A DNA stretch of 40,340 bases from assembly GCF_013317235.1 (NCBI RefSeq), contig NZ_WLCM01000015.1, positions 63,633 to 103,972 of the forward strand, read 5' to 3'. Source of the stretch: Leisingera sp. ANG59 (GTDB lineage: Bacteria > Pseudomonadota > Alphaproteobacteria > Rhodobacterales > Rhodobacteraceae). Numbering within the stretch: position 1 is the stretch's first letter; each line of letters opens with the position of its first letter. A program made the position numbers and the translations under genes. Below the pieces are notes generated by a model. That model was not told where the DNA came from and searched no databases. It was given only the letters and a program-made list of their open reading frames with translations. Of this stretch, positions 8,040 to 17,557 are shown piece by piece.

Positions 8040-8630
8040 TTATGGTGTCTGGCGAATCAGGTAGCTGCCGCCGCCCTGCCGCACCAATTTGTAATCTTCT
8101 TTTTGCGGAGCAGTATGCGCAGGATTTTCAAGTTTTGCGAGAGCCAGGCGTAAATTATCGCGGATTGCGTCACTTTCGCCATTGTCGAGCGCGTAGGCGC
8201 GATGGAACACCTGCACCGCTTCGGCGGTCTTGCCGCGTTCCATCAGCGTAACGCCAAGGTTGTTCATCGGCTCCGGCCAGTCCGGATCGGCGGCCACGGC
8301 CTGGCGCAGCAGGTCTTCGGCCTGCCCCAGGCGCCGCAGGCCCAGCTGGGCGCTGCCCATGCCGGACAGCACTTCCGGTGTCAGCCCGTTATCCAGCGCC
8401 GCACGGGTGAAGGCCTCAAGCGCCAGGCTGTACTCTCCCGCGGCCATCAGCCGGTTGCCGACCACCAGCCCGTCGGCCTCCTCGCCGCGCAGATCAGCAC
8501 CCGGCGCCCAGGGGCTGTCCTTGTCCTGCCTCAAACCGCCCGGCGCACACGAAGCCGCCAGCGCGAAGGCGCTGGCGGCGGTAAGTGCCAATAGCAGCCG
8601 GGCACCGGGTGCCCGTTCTGTCAGATCCAT
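8040..8630 (-). CDS. tadD: TadD-like TPR lipoprotein
   Basis: A 196-residue protein with an N-terminal hydrophobic segment and the lipobox-like LAASC at about residues 24-28, so it is probably a lipoprotein with an unusually long n-region. TPR units are visible at ALEAFTRAALDNG, LGQAEDLLRQAVAADPD and EPMNNLGVTLMERGKTAEAV. Its start codon shares one base with the stop of tadC (TAATG at 8628-8632), which indicates translational coupling. It occupies the TadD slot of the locus. The presence of a second TPR lipoprotein right after it suggests a duplication with later divergence. Confidence 0.87.
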   Translation of the reverse strand: MDLTERAPGARLLLALTAASAFALAASCAPGGLRQDKDSPWAPGADLRGEEADGLVVGNRLMAAGEYSLALEAFTRAALDNGLTPEVLSGMGSAQLGLRRLGQAEDLLRQAVAADPDWPEPMNNLGVTLMERGKTAEAVQVFHRAYALDNGESDAIRDNLRLALAKLENPAHTAPQKEDYKLVRQGGGSYLIRQTP

Positions 8631-9613
8631 TATTGGGGTCCCAGATTACCCAAGTTTGCGATGTTCTGCGCCGAGGGGCCGACCAGGATGATCAGCAGCG
8701 GCGGAACCGTCAGCCCCATTGTGGCAAGTGTCATCTTCACAGGCAACTTGTTTGCGGCCTCTTCCGCCCGCATGACCCGTTTGTCGCGCATCTCGCCGGC
8801 GTAAACCCGCAGTGCGTCGGCGATCGAGGTACCGAAGCTGGCGGACTGGATCATCACCGTCACGAAGGAGGAGACATCCATCACGCCGCAGCGGGTGCCG
8901 AAATCCCGCAGCACCTTGTCCTTGTCCTTGCCCGCCTTCATTTCATGGGCGACCACCTGGAATTCCTCCGACAGCTCCGGATAGGAGCTGCGCAGCTCCG
9001 AGGCCACCCGCACGATGGCCTGATCCAGCGATTGCCCGGCCTCGACGCAGACCAGCATCATGTCCAGCGCATCCGGGAAGGCGTCCGTGATCGCCTGCTT
9101 GCGGGCCTCGATGCGGCGGGTGATCCAGTAACGCGGCAGGAAATAGCACACCGCCGCGGGGGCCAGAATGCGGATGGCCATCTGCTGGCCGTCAAATTCC
9201 ACATCCGCCTTCAGAACGTAGACAAAGAACAGCCCGCCCACCAGGCCGACCAGCCCCAGGGCAAACTGGGCAAAGTGGAACAGCCGCACGGAGTCCTTGG
9301 AGATATATCCCGCCTGCCGCAGCCGCAGCTCCATCGCGGACAGCTCGTCAGCATTCTGCGGTTCCAGGAAGTTGGCGAATTTCTGCAGCTGTTCGTTGCG
9401 GCCGGTGTGCCGCAGGTGCTGCTTCTGCGGCGATTGCCGGGTTTCCGGTTTGATATTCTTCTGCAGCTTCTTCAGCGGGTCTTCCCGCTGGTTCATGAGC
9501 AGCGGAATGGCGAGCAGGATCATGAACATGCCTGCAATGCCAAGCGCCAGAAGCGGGCCGAACGGGCCGAATTGCGAGGTGAGGAAGCCTTCAATGCCGG
9601 TCAGGAAATCCAC
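8630..9613 (-). CDS. tadC: TadC, type II secretion system F-family platform protein
   Basis: A 327-residue polytopic inner-membrane protein of the T2SF/GspF family. A membrane segment opens the protein (about 18-38), a charged cytosolic stretch follows, then further segments near 112-130 and at the C-terminus. The core DALDMMLVCVEAGQSLDQAI and VMIQSASFGTSIADALRVYA regions are the conserved T2SF helices. With TadB it forms the platform on which the CpaF motor acts. It follows tadB by 10 bases and overlaps the next gene by one base. Confidence 0.93.
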   Translation of the reverse strand: MDFLTGIEGFLTSQFGPFGPLLALGIAGMFMILLAIPLLMNQREDPLKKLQKNIKPETRQSPQKQHLRHTGRNEQLQKFANFLEPQNADELSAMELRLRQAGYISKDSVRLFHFAQFALGLVGLVGGLFFVYVLKADVEFDGQQMAIRILAPAAVCYFLPRYWITRRIEARKQAITDAFPDALDMMLVCVEAGQSLDQAIVRVASELRSSYPELSEEFQVVAHEMKAGKDKDKVLRDFGTRCGVMDVSSFVTVMIQSASFGTSIADALRVYAGEMRDKRVMRAEEAANKLPVKMTLATMGLTVPPLLIILVGPSAQNIANLGNLGPQ

Positions 9614-9623
9614 GGTCCGCTCC

Positions 9624-10591
9624 TTAGACTTTGATGTTGGTCAGAATGCGCATGACGATCAGGTTGGCGGTCAGCATTGCGCCCACGACGAAACATGCAG
9701 GGATGAACCAGGGGTGGTCCGTGACGTTGTCATAGTAGTTGGGGTCCTTGACCAGGATCCCGATCAGGCACAGCAGCGGGAAACCTGACAGGAACTTGCC
9801 GGACCACTGCGCCTCGGCGGTGATCGCCTTCACCCGGCGGAACAGGCGGAAACGGGCGCGGATCACCTTGGCCAGGCCTGCCAGGACCTCGGCCAGGTTG
9901 CCGCCCGACTGCTGCTGGATGGTCACGGCCACCGCCAGGAAGCGCATGTCCTGCATGTCCAGGCGCTCTGCCATCTCCTTGAGCGCCTCGCCGACATCGC
10001 GGCCATAGGCGCATTCATCGGAGATGACGCCGAATTCGGTGGCCAGCGGGTCCTCGACCTCGTTGGAGACGATCTGAATGGCGGAGGTGAACGGGTGGCC
10101 GACACGCAAGGAGCGCACCATCAGTTCCACCGCATCGGGGAGCTGTTCCTCGATCAACGCCATGCGCTTGGCCGCCTTCTTGTTGACCCAGAAGAACACC
10201 GCCCCGACACCGATGATCACGGCGCCCAGAACGCGGACCGGCAGCGGCGCCGCAGTGCCGATGCTGAGACCGGCAAACGCCAGCCCCGCCAGCCCGGCCA
10301 TGATCACGATCAGCTGCTTGGGGGAAAAGGCGATGGCCGCCTTCTGCGCCCGTTCGGACAGCAGCGAATACAGCGGGATCGACTGCGATTTGGCGTGCTG
10401 GCCCATTTCCTTGCGCAGCTGCTCCAGCACCTGCTCGCGGTTGTTGCCCTTCTCCATCATCTCCAGCCGGCGGTTGACCTTGCTGTTCAGGCTTATGGAT
10501 TTGCCAAAGACAAACAGATACAGGCCTTCGACCAGCGCCAGGATCCCAAAGAAGATCGCGCCGTAGATAAGCGGTTCGGCACTCAGTTCCA

Positions 10592-10592
<1 letters not shown>
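9624..10592 (-). CDS. tadB: TadB, type II secretion system F-family platform protein
   Basis: A 322-residue T2SF protein with an N-terminal membrane segment (about 8-28), two more near residues 90-125 and a C-terminal pair. The conserved core includes DAVELMVRSLRVGHPFTSAI and LAEVLAGLAKVIRARFRLFRRVKAIT. It partners TadC as the inner-membrane platform of the Tad pilus. The ATG shares its first base with the stop of cpaF (TGATG at 10590-10594), so translation is coupled to the motor gene. Confidence 0.93.
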
Positions 10593-12028
<1,436 letters not shown>

Positions 12029-12052
12029 CAACTCACCCCCAATTCAAGCCGA

Positions 12053-13288
12053 TCAGGCGGCTTCTGCTTCACTGCGGCCCAGCTCGTGCAGCGAGGCTGC
12101 AAGCTTGGCGATTTCCTTGCGCAACGGGTTCTTCGCGGCAGAGACGGCCAGCGGCAGCCCGTGGTCGCAGCTCTGCAGGATCTGCTTGCCGCCGTCAGGC
12201 AGCTGCAGGTCGATCGAGATCCCCAGGGATTCGGCCATCCGCTTGACCCGGCTCTTGCCGGTCAGGTCGGTGAACTTGGGCGCCCGGTTCAGCGCAAAAC
12301 GCAGCTTCTCGAACGGCAGGTCTTCGGCCTGCAGCGCCCGCTTAAGCCGCAGCGCGTTCTGCGCCGAGCGCATGTCCAGTTCGATAAGCGCGAAATAGAC
12401 ATGCGCGAGGTTCAGCACCGTTTCGGTCCATTGCACCAGCGTGTGCGGCATATCGATGACAACGAAATCGAAATGGCTGCGGGCCAGGGCGATCACCCGG
12501 GTGATGTCCTCGGGCGACAGCAGATCCAGCGGCACCATTTCGGCCGGCGCTGTCAGAACCTGCAGCTTCTCCTGGAACGGGATCAGGGCCTGACCGAACA
12601 GATCCTCATCCATGTTCTCCGATTCGCCCAGCATTTCCATCACGGCGTCCCGGCGGGGCAGGTCGAGATAGGTCGAAACAGATCCGGCCTGCAGGTCCAG
12701 GTCCAGCAGGCAGACGCTGGGTTCCTCATGCTCGCTGAGCGCCGCAAGCTCCCAGGCGAGGTTGACCGCCATGGTGGTCGATCCGGTGCCGCCGGCCAGC
12801 CCGTGGCAGACAATCACGGCGCCCTCGCGCTGGCTGCCGGACTGCAGCTGATGCTGGTTCTGCGCCGCGGCGGGTGCCGGAGCCGGCGCCTGCAGCCTAT
12901 CGATGGCCGCCTGCAGTTCCTGCTCCGGCAGCGGGTAGGGGACAAATTCGTCAGCGCCCTGGCGCAGCAGCGTGTGCAGCGCGGCCGGGGTCACGTCCTC
13001 GGCAATCAGAATCACCTTGATTCCGCGCGCCTTGGCCTGGGTGATGATCTCGCCCATCAGCGGCAGGTCACCTTCGTCGGCGCTGTCGATTGCCAGGGCA
13101 ATGAATTGCAGCGGTTCCGCTTCTGCCTGGCCAAAGAAGGCCAGCGCCTCGGCAAAGCCCAGGTCGCCCCAGGCCTCACCCAGTGCGGCTTCCATGTCTT
13201 CAATCAGGAGGTCGAAATTCTGCACATCGCGGCTGACCGTGCAGGCAACAATCGCAGGTGTTTCTGTTTGCGGCATACCGCTGCTCAT
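12053..13288 (-). CDS. cpaE: CpaE/TadZ-like pilus localisation protein with degenerate Walker A
   Basis: A 411-residue protein with an N-terminal receiver-like domain (about 10-130), a Pro/Ala/Gln linker (about 134-150) and a C-terminal ParA/MinD-like domain. The P-loop position reads LAGGTGSTT. The signature lysine of deviant Walker A motifs is Ala (165) and the P-loop lysine is Ser (170), so classical ATP hydrolysis is unlikely. Atypical P-loops are known in the CpaE/TadZ family, which places the pilus at the pole. The ATG at 13286-13288 is chosen because AGGA lies 8 bases upstream; two in-frame ATGs sit just before it. Confidence 0.88.
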   Translation of the reverse strand: MSSGMPQTETPAIVACTVSRDVQNFDLLIEDMEAALGEAWGDLGFAEALAFFGQAEAEPLQFIALAIDSADEGDLPLMGEIITQAKARGIKVILIAEDVTPAALHTLLRQGADEFVPYPLPEQELQAAIDRLQAPAPAPAAAQNQHQLQSGSQREGAVIVCHGLAGGTGSTTMAVNLAWELAALSEHEEPSVCLLDLDLQAGSVSTYLDLPRRDAVMEMLGESENMDEDLFGQALIPFQEKLQVLTAPAEMVPLDLLSPEDITRVIALARSHFDFVVIDMPHTLVQWTETVLNLAHVYFALIELDMRSAQNALRLKRALQAEDLPFEKLRFALNRAPKFTDLTGKSRVKRMAESLGISIDLQLPDGGKQILQSCDHGLPLAVSAAKNPLRKEIAKLAASLHELGRSEAEAA

Positions 13289-13447
13289 CGCCATCATCCT
13301 TGTTCACTTGGGCGGACCGGGCTTCGGGCACAGTCCGCCTCTTGGAAACAATGTCGGCGGCAATCTAGGCGATATTGGGGCCAAAAATCCCCAAATATGG
13401 GGAATTGTTACTAGTTCGTAACCGACGGGCCGCAAGGACCCGCCTTG
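13289..13447 (-). promoter_or_regulatory. ompA-cpaE intergenic region with alternative hairpins
   Basis: The 159-base gap splits the tad block into an envelope half and a cytoplasmic half. Just after the ompA stop is a small hairpin with a bulge (CGGG at 13426-13429 with CCCG at 13439-13442, GCAA loop on the plus strand). On the minus strand CCCC-ATATTT-GGGG (13402-13389) is followed by ATTTTT, like a weak terminator. The same central arm can pair instead with 13372-13380 (ATATTGGGG, plus strand). The two pairings exclude each other. This could be an attenuator, or a dyad operator for a cpaE promoter. Confidence 0.45.
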
Positions 13448-14068
13448 TTAGCCTTCGTCGATGGTGGTGATGGTCAGCGAAGTCGGCGGAATCGCGCTCT
13501 CGATGTATTCGCGGTAGATGACTTTCGCGTATTTACCGTCCAGCAGGTTCGGGTGCCGTTTCAAAAAGCCGCTGACCTCGGTCACGGTGCGGCGGTTGCG
13601 GCGTTCGCGTTCCGGGGTCGGAATCAGCGGCTGGGTCTCACCGAAGGAGACCACGGCCTCAAGCCGGTTGCGGCTGATGCCGCGTGACACCAGGTAGTTG
13701 ACCGCCGCACGCGCCCGGCGCATGCCGAGAGACTTGTTGTAGGCATTGCTGCCCACTGCGTCAGTGTGGCCGAACACACGGAACCGCACCTCGGGGAACT
13801 GCTTGATCCAATGCGCCTGCTGGTCCAGAATCGCACGGGCGTTCTGGTCCAGGCGCGCACTGTCAAAGTCAAAGTTGATGGTGTTGGGCACTTCCTCGGC
13901 GAACCGGCCGGCCAGTTGAATGGCATAGCTGCGGTCGCCCTTCATGACAGCGGCGTTGCTCGAGGCCGCGTCTCCGAAATGCTTCTGCTGCTGTGCGCTG
14001 AAGCCTGTGGCGTCAGTGCAGGCTGCGACACTCAGCATCAGGCCGGCCCAGGCGATTTTTCTGATCAT
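13448..14068 (-). CDS. OmpA-family lipoprotein in the CpaD position
   Basis: A 206-residue protein. A short signal ends in the lipobox VAAC (Cys17), so it is probably an outer-membrane lipoprotein. Residues about 65-170 form an OmpA/MotB peptidoglycan-binding domain, with INFDFDSARLD, FRVFGHTDAVGSNAYNKSLG, RRARAAVNYLVSRGIS and FGETQPLIPT, ending at ERRNRRT. Between secretin and CpaE many Tad loci carry CpaD/RcpB, a small lipoprotein. Here the OmpA domain suggests that this subunit anchors the secretin to the cell wall. It lies 18 bases after the secretin gene. The domain call is firm; the functional replacement of CpaD is inference. Confidence 0.88.
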   Translation of the reverse strand: MIRKIAWAGLMLSVAACTDATGFSAQQQKHFGDAASSNAAVMKGDRSYAIQLAGRFAEEVPNTINFDFDSARLDQNARAILDQQAHWIKQFPEVRFRVFGHTDAVGSNAYNKSLGMRRARAAVNYLVSRGISRNRLEAVVSFGETQPLIPTPERERRNRRTVTEVSGFLKRHPNLLDGKYAKVIYREYIESAIPPTSLTITTIDEG

Positions 14069-14086
14069 CCGCTCAATTCCCTCTGC

Positions 14087-15478
14087 TTAGTCCAGCACGT
14101 AGCCGTAGGAGCCGTTGAAATCCTGACGCGCAACTTCAGCAGCGGCGCCTTTTGCATTGCGCTCCGTCTTGCCGAACAGGAACAGCTCCCCTTCGCTGGG
14201 GGCTTTCACCCGGTCGGTCGGCAGCACCAGCGCTTCGCCGCGGGTCGGTGTGACCAGATGCGCGCTGACAATGATAACCAGTTCCGATTGCGAGTGCTGG
14301 AAGTCGGCACTGCGGAACAGCGCGCCGAGGATCGGCACATCCCCCAGCCAGGGCACCTGTGCGTTGTTGTCGAGGAAGTTGTCTTCGATCAGGCCGGCAA
14401 TGGCAAAGCTTTCGCCATCCCGCAGCTCGACCGTGGTCGACGCTTCACGGCGGGTGAAGGCGCTGACTGTCAGGTTGTTCAGGGTGAAGCCGTTGCTGGG
14501 GTCCAGAGCGGACACCGCGGCCACCAGCTCCAGGTTGATCAGATCGCCGTCGACAACGCGGGGAATGAAGCTGAGCTCAATGCCGAAGGGCTTGTATTCA
14601 ATGCTGATTTCCCCTTCGTTCCCGGTGGTGGGGACGGGGTATTCACCGCCAGCCAGGAAGTTTGCTTCCTGCCCGGACAGGGCAGACAAGTTCGGTTCTG
14701 CCAGGGTGCGCACCAGCCCTTTGCGCTCCAGCGCTTCCAGCAGCAGGCGCACGCGGGCATTGCCGACACCGAAGTCGAACAGGAAGGCGCCCTGGATATT
14801 GTCCTGCGGTGTGATCGTAGGAGTGTTAAGGCCGTTGTCGGCAGACAGCATGGTGCCGGTCTCAAATGCCTTGTTGCTTGACCCGGCCGCCAGCGATGCG
14901 CTGAGCGATTTGGTCACCGACCGCTGCATCTCGGCAAAGCGGACCTCAAGCATGACCTGCTGGATACCGCCGACCGACATCAGGTTGCTGACACGCTCGG
15001 GCGCATAGCGCTCCGCCAGGTCCAGCGCCCGCTGCAGGCGGGCAGAGCTGGACACCGTGCCCGACAGCACGATGCCGTCGTTTGCGGTGCGCACCTCGAT
15101 TTTCTCGTTCGGCAGGATCTGGCGCAGGCGCTCCTTGAATTCGGTCACATCCGCCGCCACCCGCACTTCCACGTTGGTGATCAGCTGACCGGATCCGTCA
15201 AGCAGCGTCAGCGTGGTCAGGCCCGGGGATTTGCCCAGCACATAAATAGTGCGGTCTGACAGGGATGAAATATCTGCGATGCCCGGATTTGCGATGCTGA
15301 GCTCCGCAAAGGGGGTTTCGCTTTCAACCACCACGGCGCGGTTCATGGGCACATCCAGCGTCGACGCCGTGCCCTTTTTCACCACCCGCAAGGATTGTGC
15401 TGATGCCCCATCCGCACCCGGTATGCCAATAAACGAGAGACCCAAAAGGGCCGCCGCAACGAACCTACGAATTTTCAT
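14087..15478 (-). CDS. cpaC: CpaC/RcpA outer-membrane secretin
   Basis: A 463-residue secretin for the Tad pilus. A Sec signal peptide (about 1-25) is followed by the pilus assembly N-terminal domain (about 28-100, with ADISSLSDRTIYVLGKSPG), a BON-like stretch (about 108-165, with VRTANDGIVLSGTVSSSARL), and the secretin pore domain (about 175-430). The pore region includes VMLEVRFAEMQRS and VPWLGDVPILGALFRS, the secretin signature. The start is the ATG at 15476-15478, which gives a clean signal peptide and has AAAGGCAGGT upstream; a longer frame would need a GTG at 15499. It lies 214 bases after cpaB. Confidence 0.94.
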   Translation of the reverse strand: MKIRRFVAAALLGLSFIGIPGADGASAQSLRVVKKGTASTLDVPMNRAVVVESETPFAELSIANPGIADISSLSDRTIYVLGKSPGLTTLTLLDGSGQLITNVEVRVAADVTEFKERLRQILPNEKIEVRTANDGIVLSGTVSSSARLQRALDLAERYAPERVSNLMSVGGIQQVMLEVRFAEMQRSVTKSLSASLAAGSSNKAFETGTMLSADNGLNTPTITPQDNIQGAFLFDFGVGNARVRLLLEALERKGLVRTLAEPNLSALSGQEANFLAGGEYPVPTTGNEGEISIEYKPFGIELSFIPRVVDGDLINLELVAAVSALDPSNGFTLNNLTVSAFTRREASTTVELRDGESFAIAGLIEDNFLDNNAQVPWLGDVPILGALFRSADFQHSQSELVIIVSAHLVTPTRGEALVLPTDRVKAPSEGELFLFGKTERNAKGAAAEVARQDFNGSYGYVLD

Positions 15479-15631
15479 GTGACCTGCCTTTCCGATCACG
15501 CCTCAATGTCCGGGTCTTTATGCCCGCTCTTTCCCGCAATGTGGGACAGTTCCCGAATTATTGCAAGAATCAATGGCTTCGGCGCCTTTCTTAAGCGGTG
15601 CGGATTGTGGGGCCTAGGCAACAGGCAATTC

Positions 15632-15658
15632 AGCCGCACCCCGGTCGGGGGCGCGGCT
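15632..15658 (-). other. Hairpin between cpaB and cpaC
   Basis: An 11-bp stem (15632-15642 with 15648-15658, arm AGCCGCACCCC, one mismatch on the plus strand that becomes a G-U pair in the minus-strand RNA) closes a 5-base loop. It lies 34 bases downstream of the cpaB stop. No U-tract follows, so it is more likely an mRNA stabiliser or processing site than a terminator. The rest of the 214-base gap shows no gene. Confidence 0.6.
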
Positions 15659-15692
15659 AAACCTGGTAATGCACTGTAATGAAACAGAAAGC

Positions 15693-16550
15693 TTAGTTGG
15701 TGCAGGGGATCGGGATTGCCACAACTTCTGCGCCGCGGCGGGTGCGGATGGTGCAGACCTGCTCCCGTTCGACCTCCTGCGGCGCTTCGATCGCACCAAG
15801 GCCCAGCAGCTTGCGCTGGTCGACCTCGATGACTGAGGCGATTGTGTCATCGCCTGCGCCCACCAGCGCCAGGGTCAGTTTGCCGGTGCTCTGCGCCTGG
15901 GCCAGGGCGGCAACTTGTTCAGGCCGCGCTGCAACGGTGACCGTGCGGGCAATCACGGCGCCATCGATATCGTTGCTGGCCTTCTGATCAACCGCGATCA
16001 GTTCCACATTGGTCTCGATCAGGCGGGTGAAATCACCCTGGACTGCGCCTTCCTGGCGCACTTGGCCGGTCCAGTAGATGTCCACCTTGTCACCGGGGCG
16101 CAGAAATCCGGACACGCCGGAGGACACGTCCACGCGTATTGCAAAGGCGCGCATGCCGCGCTCCAGGCGCGAGGTGATGCCCGCGTCTTCACCGGGCAGG
16201 GTGACCTTGCTGGCCATGATGGCCTCGTTCTTTTCCATGGTGCGCAGGATGACGCGGGGGGCGTCGTCCGAACCCGGCGGGAACAGGGCTTCAAGGCTGG
16301 TGAACACGCCTTCCGGCAGGCTTTCCTTGGGCCAGCGCACCTGGCGGACGTTTTCCTTGGTCAGGCGGTGGCCGTATTTCAGAGTATCCGTCGCAACAAA
16401 GATGTCGACGGTGGGGATGTTCTCCACCCGGGACGCGCGTTCCTGCGCAAGCGCGTTCTGATATGCGCTGACATATTTCTTCGTCATCATCACGGCGCCG
16501 CCGGCCAGGGCAACGCCAACAATCAGTACCAGTACAAAAATACCGCGCAT
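15693..16550 (-). CDS. cpaB: Flp pilus assembly protein CpaB/RcpC
   Basis: A 285-residue protein with an N-terminal membrane anchor (about 3-22) followed by a periplasmic SAF domain (about 46-115, with VDIFVATDTLKYGHRLTKENV and EKNEAIMASKVTLPG), then the RcpC/CpaB domain (about 130-260, with GMRAFAIRVDVSSGVSGFLRPGDKVDIYWTG in two parts). SAF domains resemble antifreeze and flagellar P-ring chaperone folds. CpaB is required for Tad pilus assembly and works with the secretin. It follows the second pilin gene by 127 bases. Confidence 0.93.
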   Translation of the reverse strand: MRGIFVLVLIVGVALAGGAVMMTKKYVSAYQNALAQERASRVENIPTVDIFVATDTLKYGHRLTKENVRQVRWPKESLPEGVFTSLEALFPPGSDDAPRVILRTMEKNEAIMASKVTLPGEDAGITSRLERGMRAFAIRVDVSSGVSGFLRPGDKVDIYWTGQVRQEGAVQGDFTRLIETNVELIAVDQKASNDIDGAVIARTVTVAARPEQVAALAQAQSTGKLTLALVGAGDDTIASVIEVDQRKLLGLGAIEAPQEVEREQVCTIRTRRGAEVVAIPIPCTN

Positions 16551-16656
16551 AACTGTTCCTTTCGTGTGGTCTTCAACCCGCCGGGCAGGGGGCGTCAGCG
16601 CCGGAATGCCGTATTGTTTCAGGGGCAGTTACACCTGGGTGCAGGCGTAATGCGCA

Positions 16657-16675
16657 ATCAGGCGGATATGGCCTG
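16657..16675 (-). other. Small hairpin after the second pilin gene
   Basis: TCAGGC (16657-16662) pairs with GCCTGA (16670-16675) around a 7-base loop, starting 3 bases after the stop of the distal pilin. The stem is short and has no U-tract, so it may only trim the 3' end of pilin mRNA before cpaB. Confidence 0.4.
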
Positions 16676-16677
16676 AC

Positions 16678-16887
16678 TTATTGGAAGACCGAGTCCTGCA
16701 ACTCGCCAATCGTATCGGCAGCGTTATTTACATAGGTCTTGGTGCTGGTGCTGACTTGCTCAACGCCCGCCCCGATGGACACAAATGCGATACCTGCTAT
16801 CGATGCGACCACTGCAGTAAGAACGACCCAGTCAACTGTCACCGCTCCGTGTTCCTCAGAGCGGAATCTGGCAAAAAGTGAAAACAT
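16678..16887 (-). CDS. Flp-family type IVb pilin, distal copy
   Basis: A 69-residue prepilin. The leader is 14 residues ending in Gly14, and the mature protein starts AVTVDWVVLTAVVASIAG, a hydrophobic helix, followed by a short polar tail ending DSVFQ. The residues after the cleavage site that are usually Glu-Tyr in Flp pilins are Asp-Trp here, as in the upstream copy. The ATG at 16885-16887 is chosen for its AAGGTGGA leader. It should be cleaved by CpaA and built into the pilus, either as a minor or an alternative subunit. A terminator separates it from the proximal pilin. Confidence 0.9.
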   Translation of the reverse strand: MFSLFARFRSEEHGAVTVDWVVLTAVVASIAGIAFVSIGAGVEQVSTSTKTYVNNAADTIGELQDSVFQ

Positions 16888-16915
16888 GGGTTCCACCTTC
16901 TTTCTGCTTTTCTTG

Positions 16916-16950
16916 GGAAAAGGGCCGCGCATCTTCGCAATGCGCGGCCC
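16916..16950 (-). terminator. Intrinsic terminator between the two pilin genes
   Basis: On the minus strand an 11-bp perfect stem (16940-16950 with 16922-16932, arm GGGCCGCGCAT) with a 7-base loop is followed by TTTTCCC. It lies 34 bases after the stop of the proximal pilin. It should end most transcripts there and let a fraction read through into the rest of the tad operon, which would give a pilin excess over assembly proteins. Confidence 0.82.
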
Positions 16951-16984
16951 CTCAGCTTAAGAAATTGCCGTCTGCGGCCACTGC

Positions 16985-17200
16985 TTACGGAGTGGTGGTG
17001 CCGGTGTCGAAGGTGGTCGGCACTTCGCCGTCAACCGCGGTCAGGAAGTCGCCGGTCGAGCCTGCGATGGTTTCGATGCCGCCGCCGATCGAGGAGTAGG
17101 CAACGCCGGCCAGGGCTGCAACAGCTGCGGTCAGAACGACCCAGTCAACAGTCACGGCGCCGTCTTCGTCTTTGCGGAAGTTTTTGATGAACTTGATCAT
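16985..17200 (-). CDS. Flp-family type IVb pilin, proximal copy
   Basis: A 71-residue prepilin with a 14-residue leader (MIKFIKNFRKDEDG) and mature start AVTVDWVVLTAAVAALAG. It is first in the minus-strand tad block and is the likely major pilin. It shares GAVTVDWVVLTA exactly with the distal copy, while the C-terminal tails differ; this one ends in a Thr-rich stretch. A strong GGAGGGA site precedes the ATG at 17198-17200, in keeping with high expression. Asp-Trp replaces the usual Glu-Tyr pair. The longer frame to 17269 is rejected because it would bury the leader peptide. Confidence 0.93.
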   Translation of the reverse strand: MIKFIKNFRKDEDGAVTVDWVVLTAAVAALAGVAYSSIGGGIETIAGSTGDFLTAVDGEVPTTFDTGTTTP

Positions 17201-17557
17201 GGTTTGGTCCCTCCAAAGGATCTCAGAATTTGGTCCATCCCGCCGTCGCTCTGGAACCTGCTCTCTCACCAGCTTTGGTTCCTGTCCGGCTTGGATGAGT
17301 ACATATAGCCAGTGCAGCGTGGCAGGATTTGGGCTGAAAGCCGCAAAACGCTGCCCAATTTTAACTTTTCAACAAGAACTCCGGTAACCTGCTGTTTTTG
17401 CGAAGTTAAAAAATCATTACCAGCGGGACTCCCGTGGTATTTTCGCGCCAGTCCGGGGCAAATATGGCGATTACGCCAGATTCAGGGGCGGAAAAGCTGG
17501 AATTAGCCGTCCGGTTTTCCGAGTCTCGGGCGATAAAAACCAACGGCAGGCAGAGCA
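17201..17557. promoter_or_regulatory. Divergent region between pilin and lytic transglycosylase
   Basis: This 357-base gap must hold the promoter of the whole tad locus and of the transglycosylase. It is clearly more A+T-rich than its surroundings, with a block near 17355-17425 rich in TTTT and AAAA runs. TATATG (minus strand, 17304-17309) could be a -10 element for the pilin, but no good -35 accompanies it. I find no convincing operator and no believable gene in it. Confidence 0.5.

Noticed and set aside
17321-17336. Possible sigma-54 promoter (GG-N10-GC)
   Set aside because: Only the minimal dinucleotides fit; the rest of the consensus is absent and it is more than 200 bases from the next plus-strand gene.
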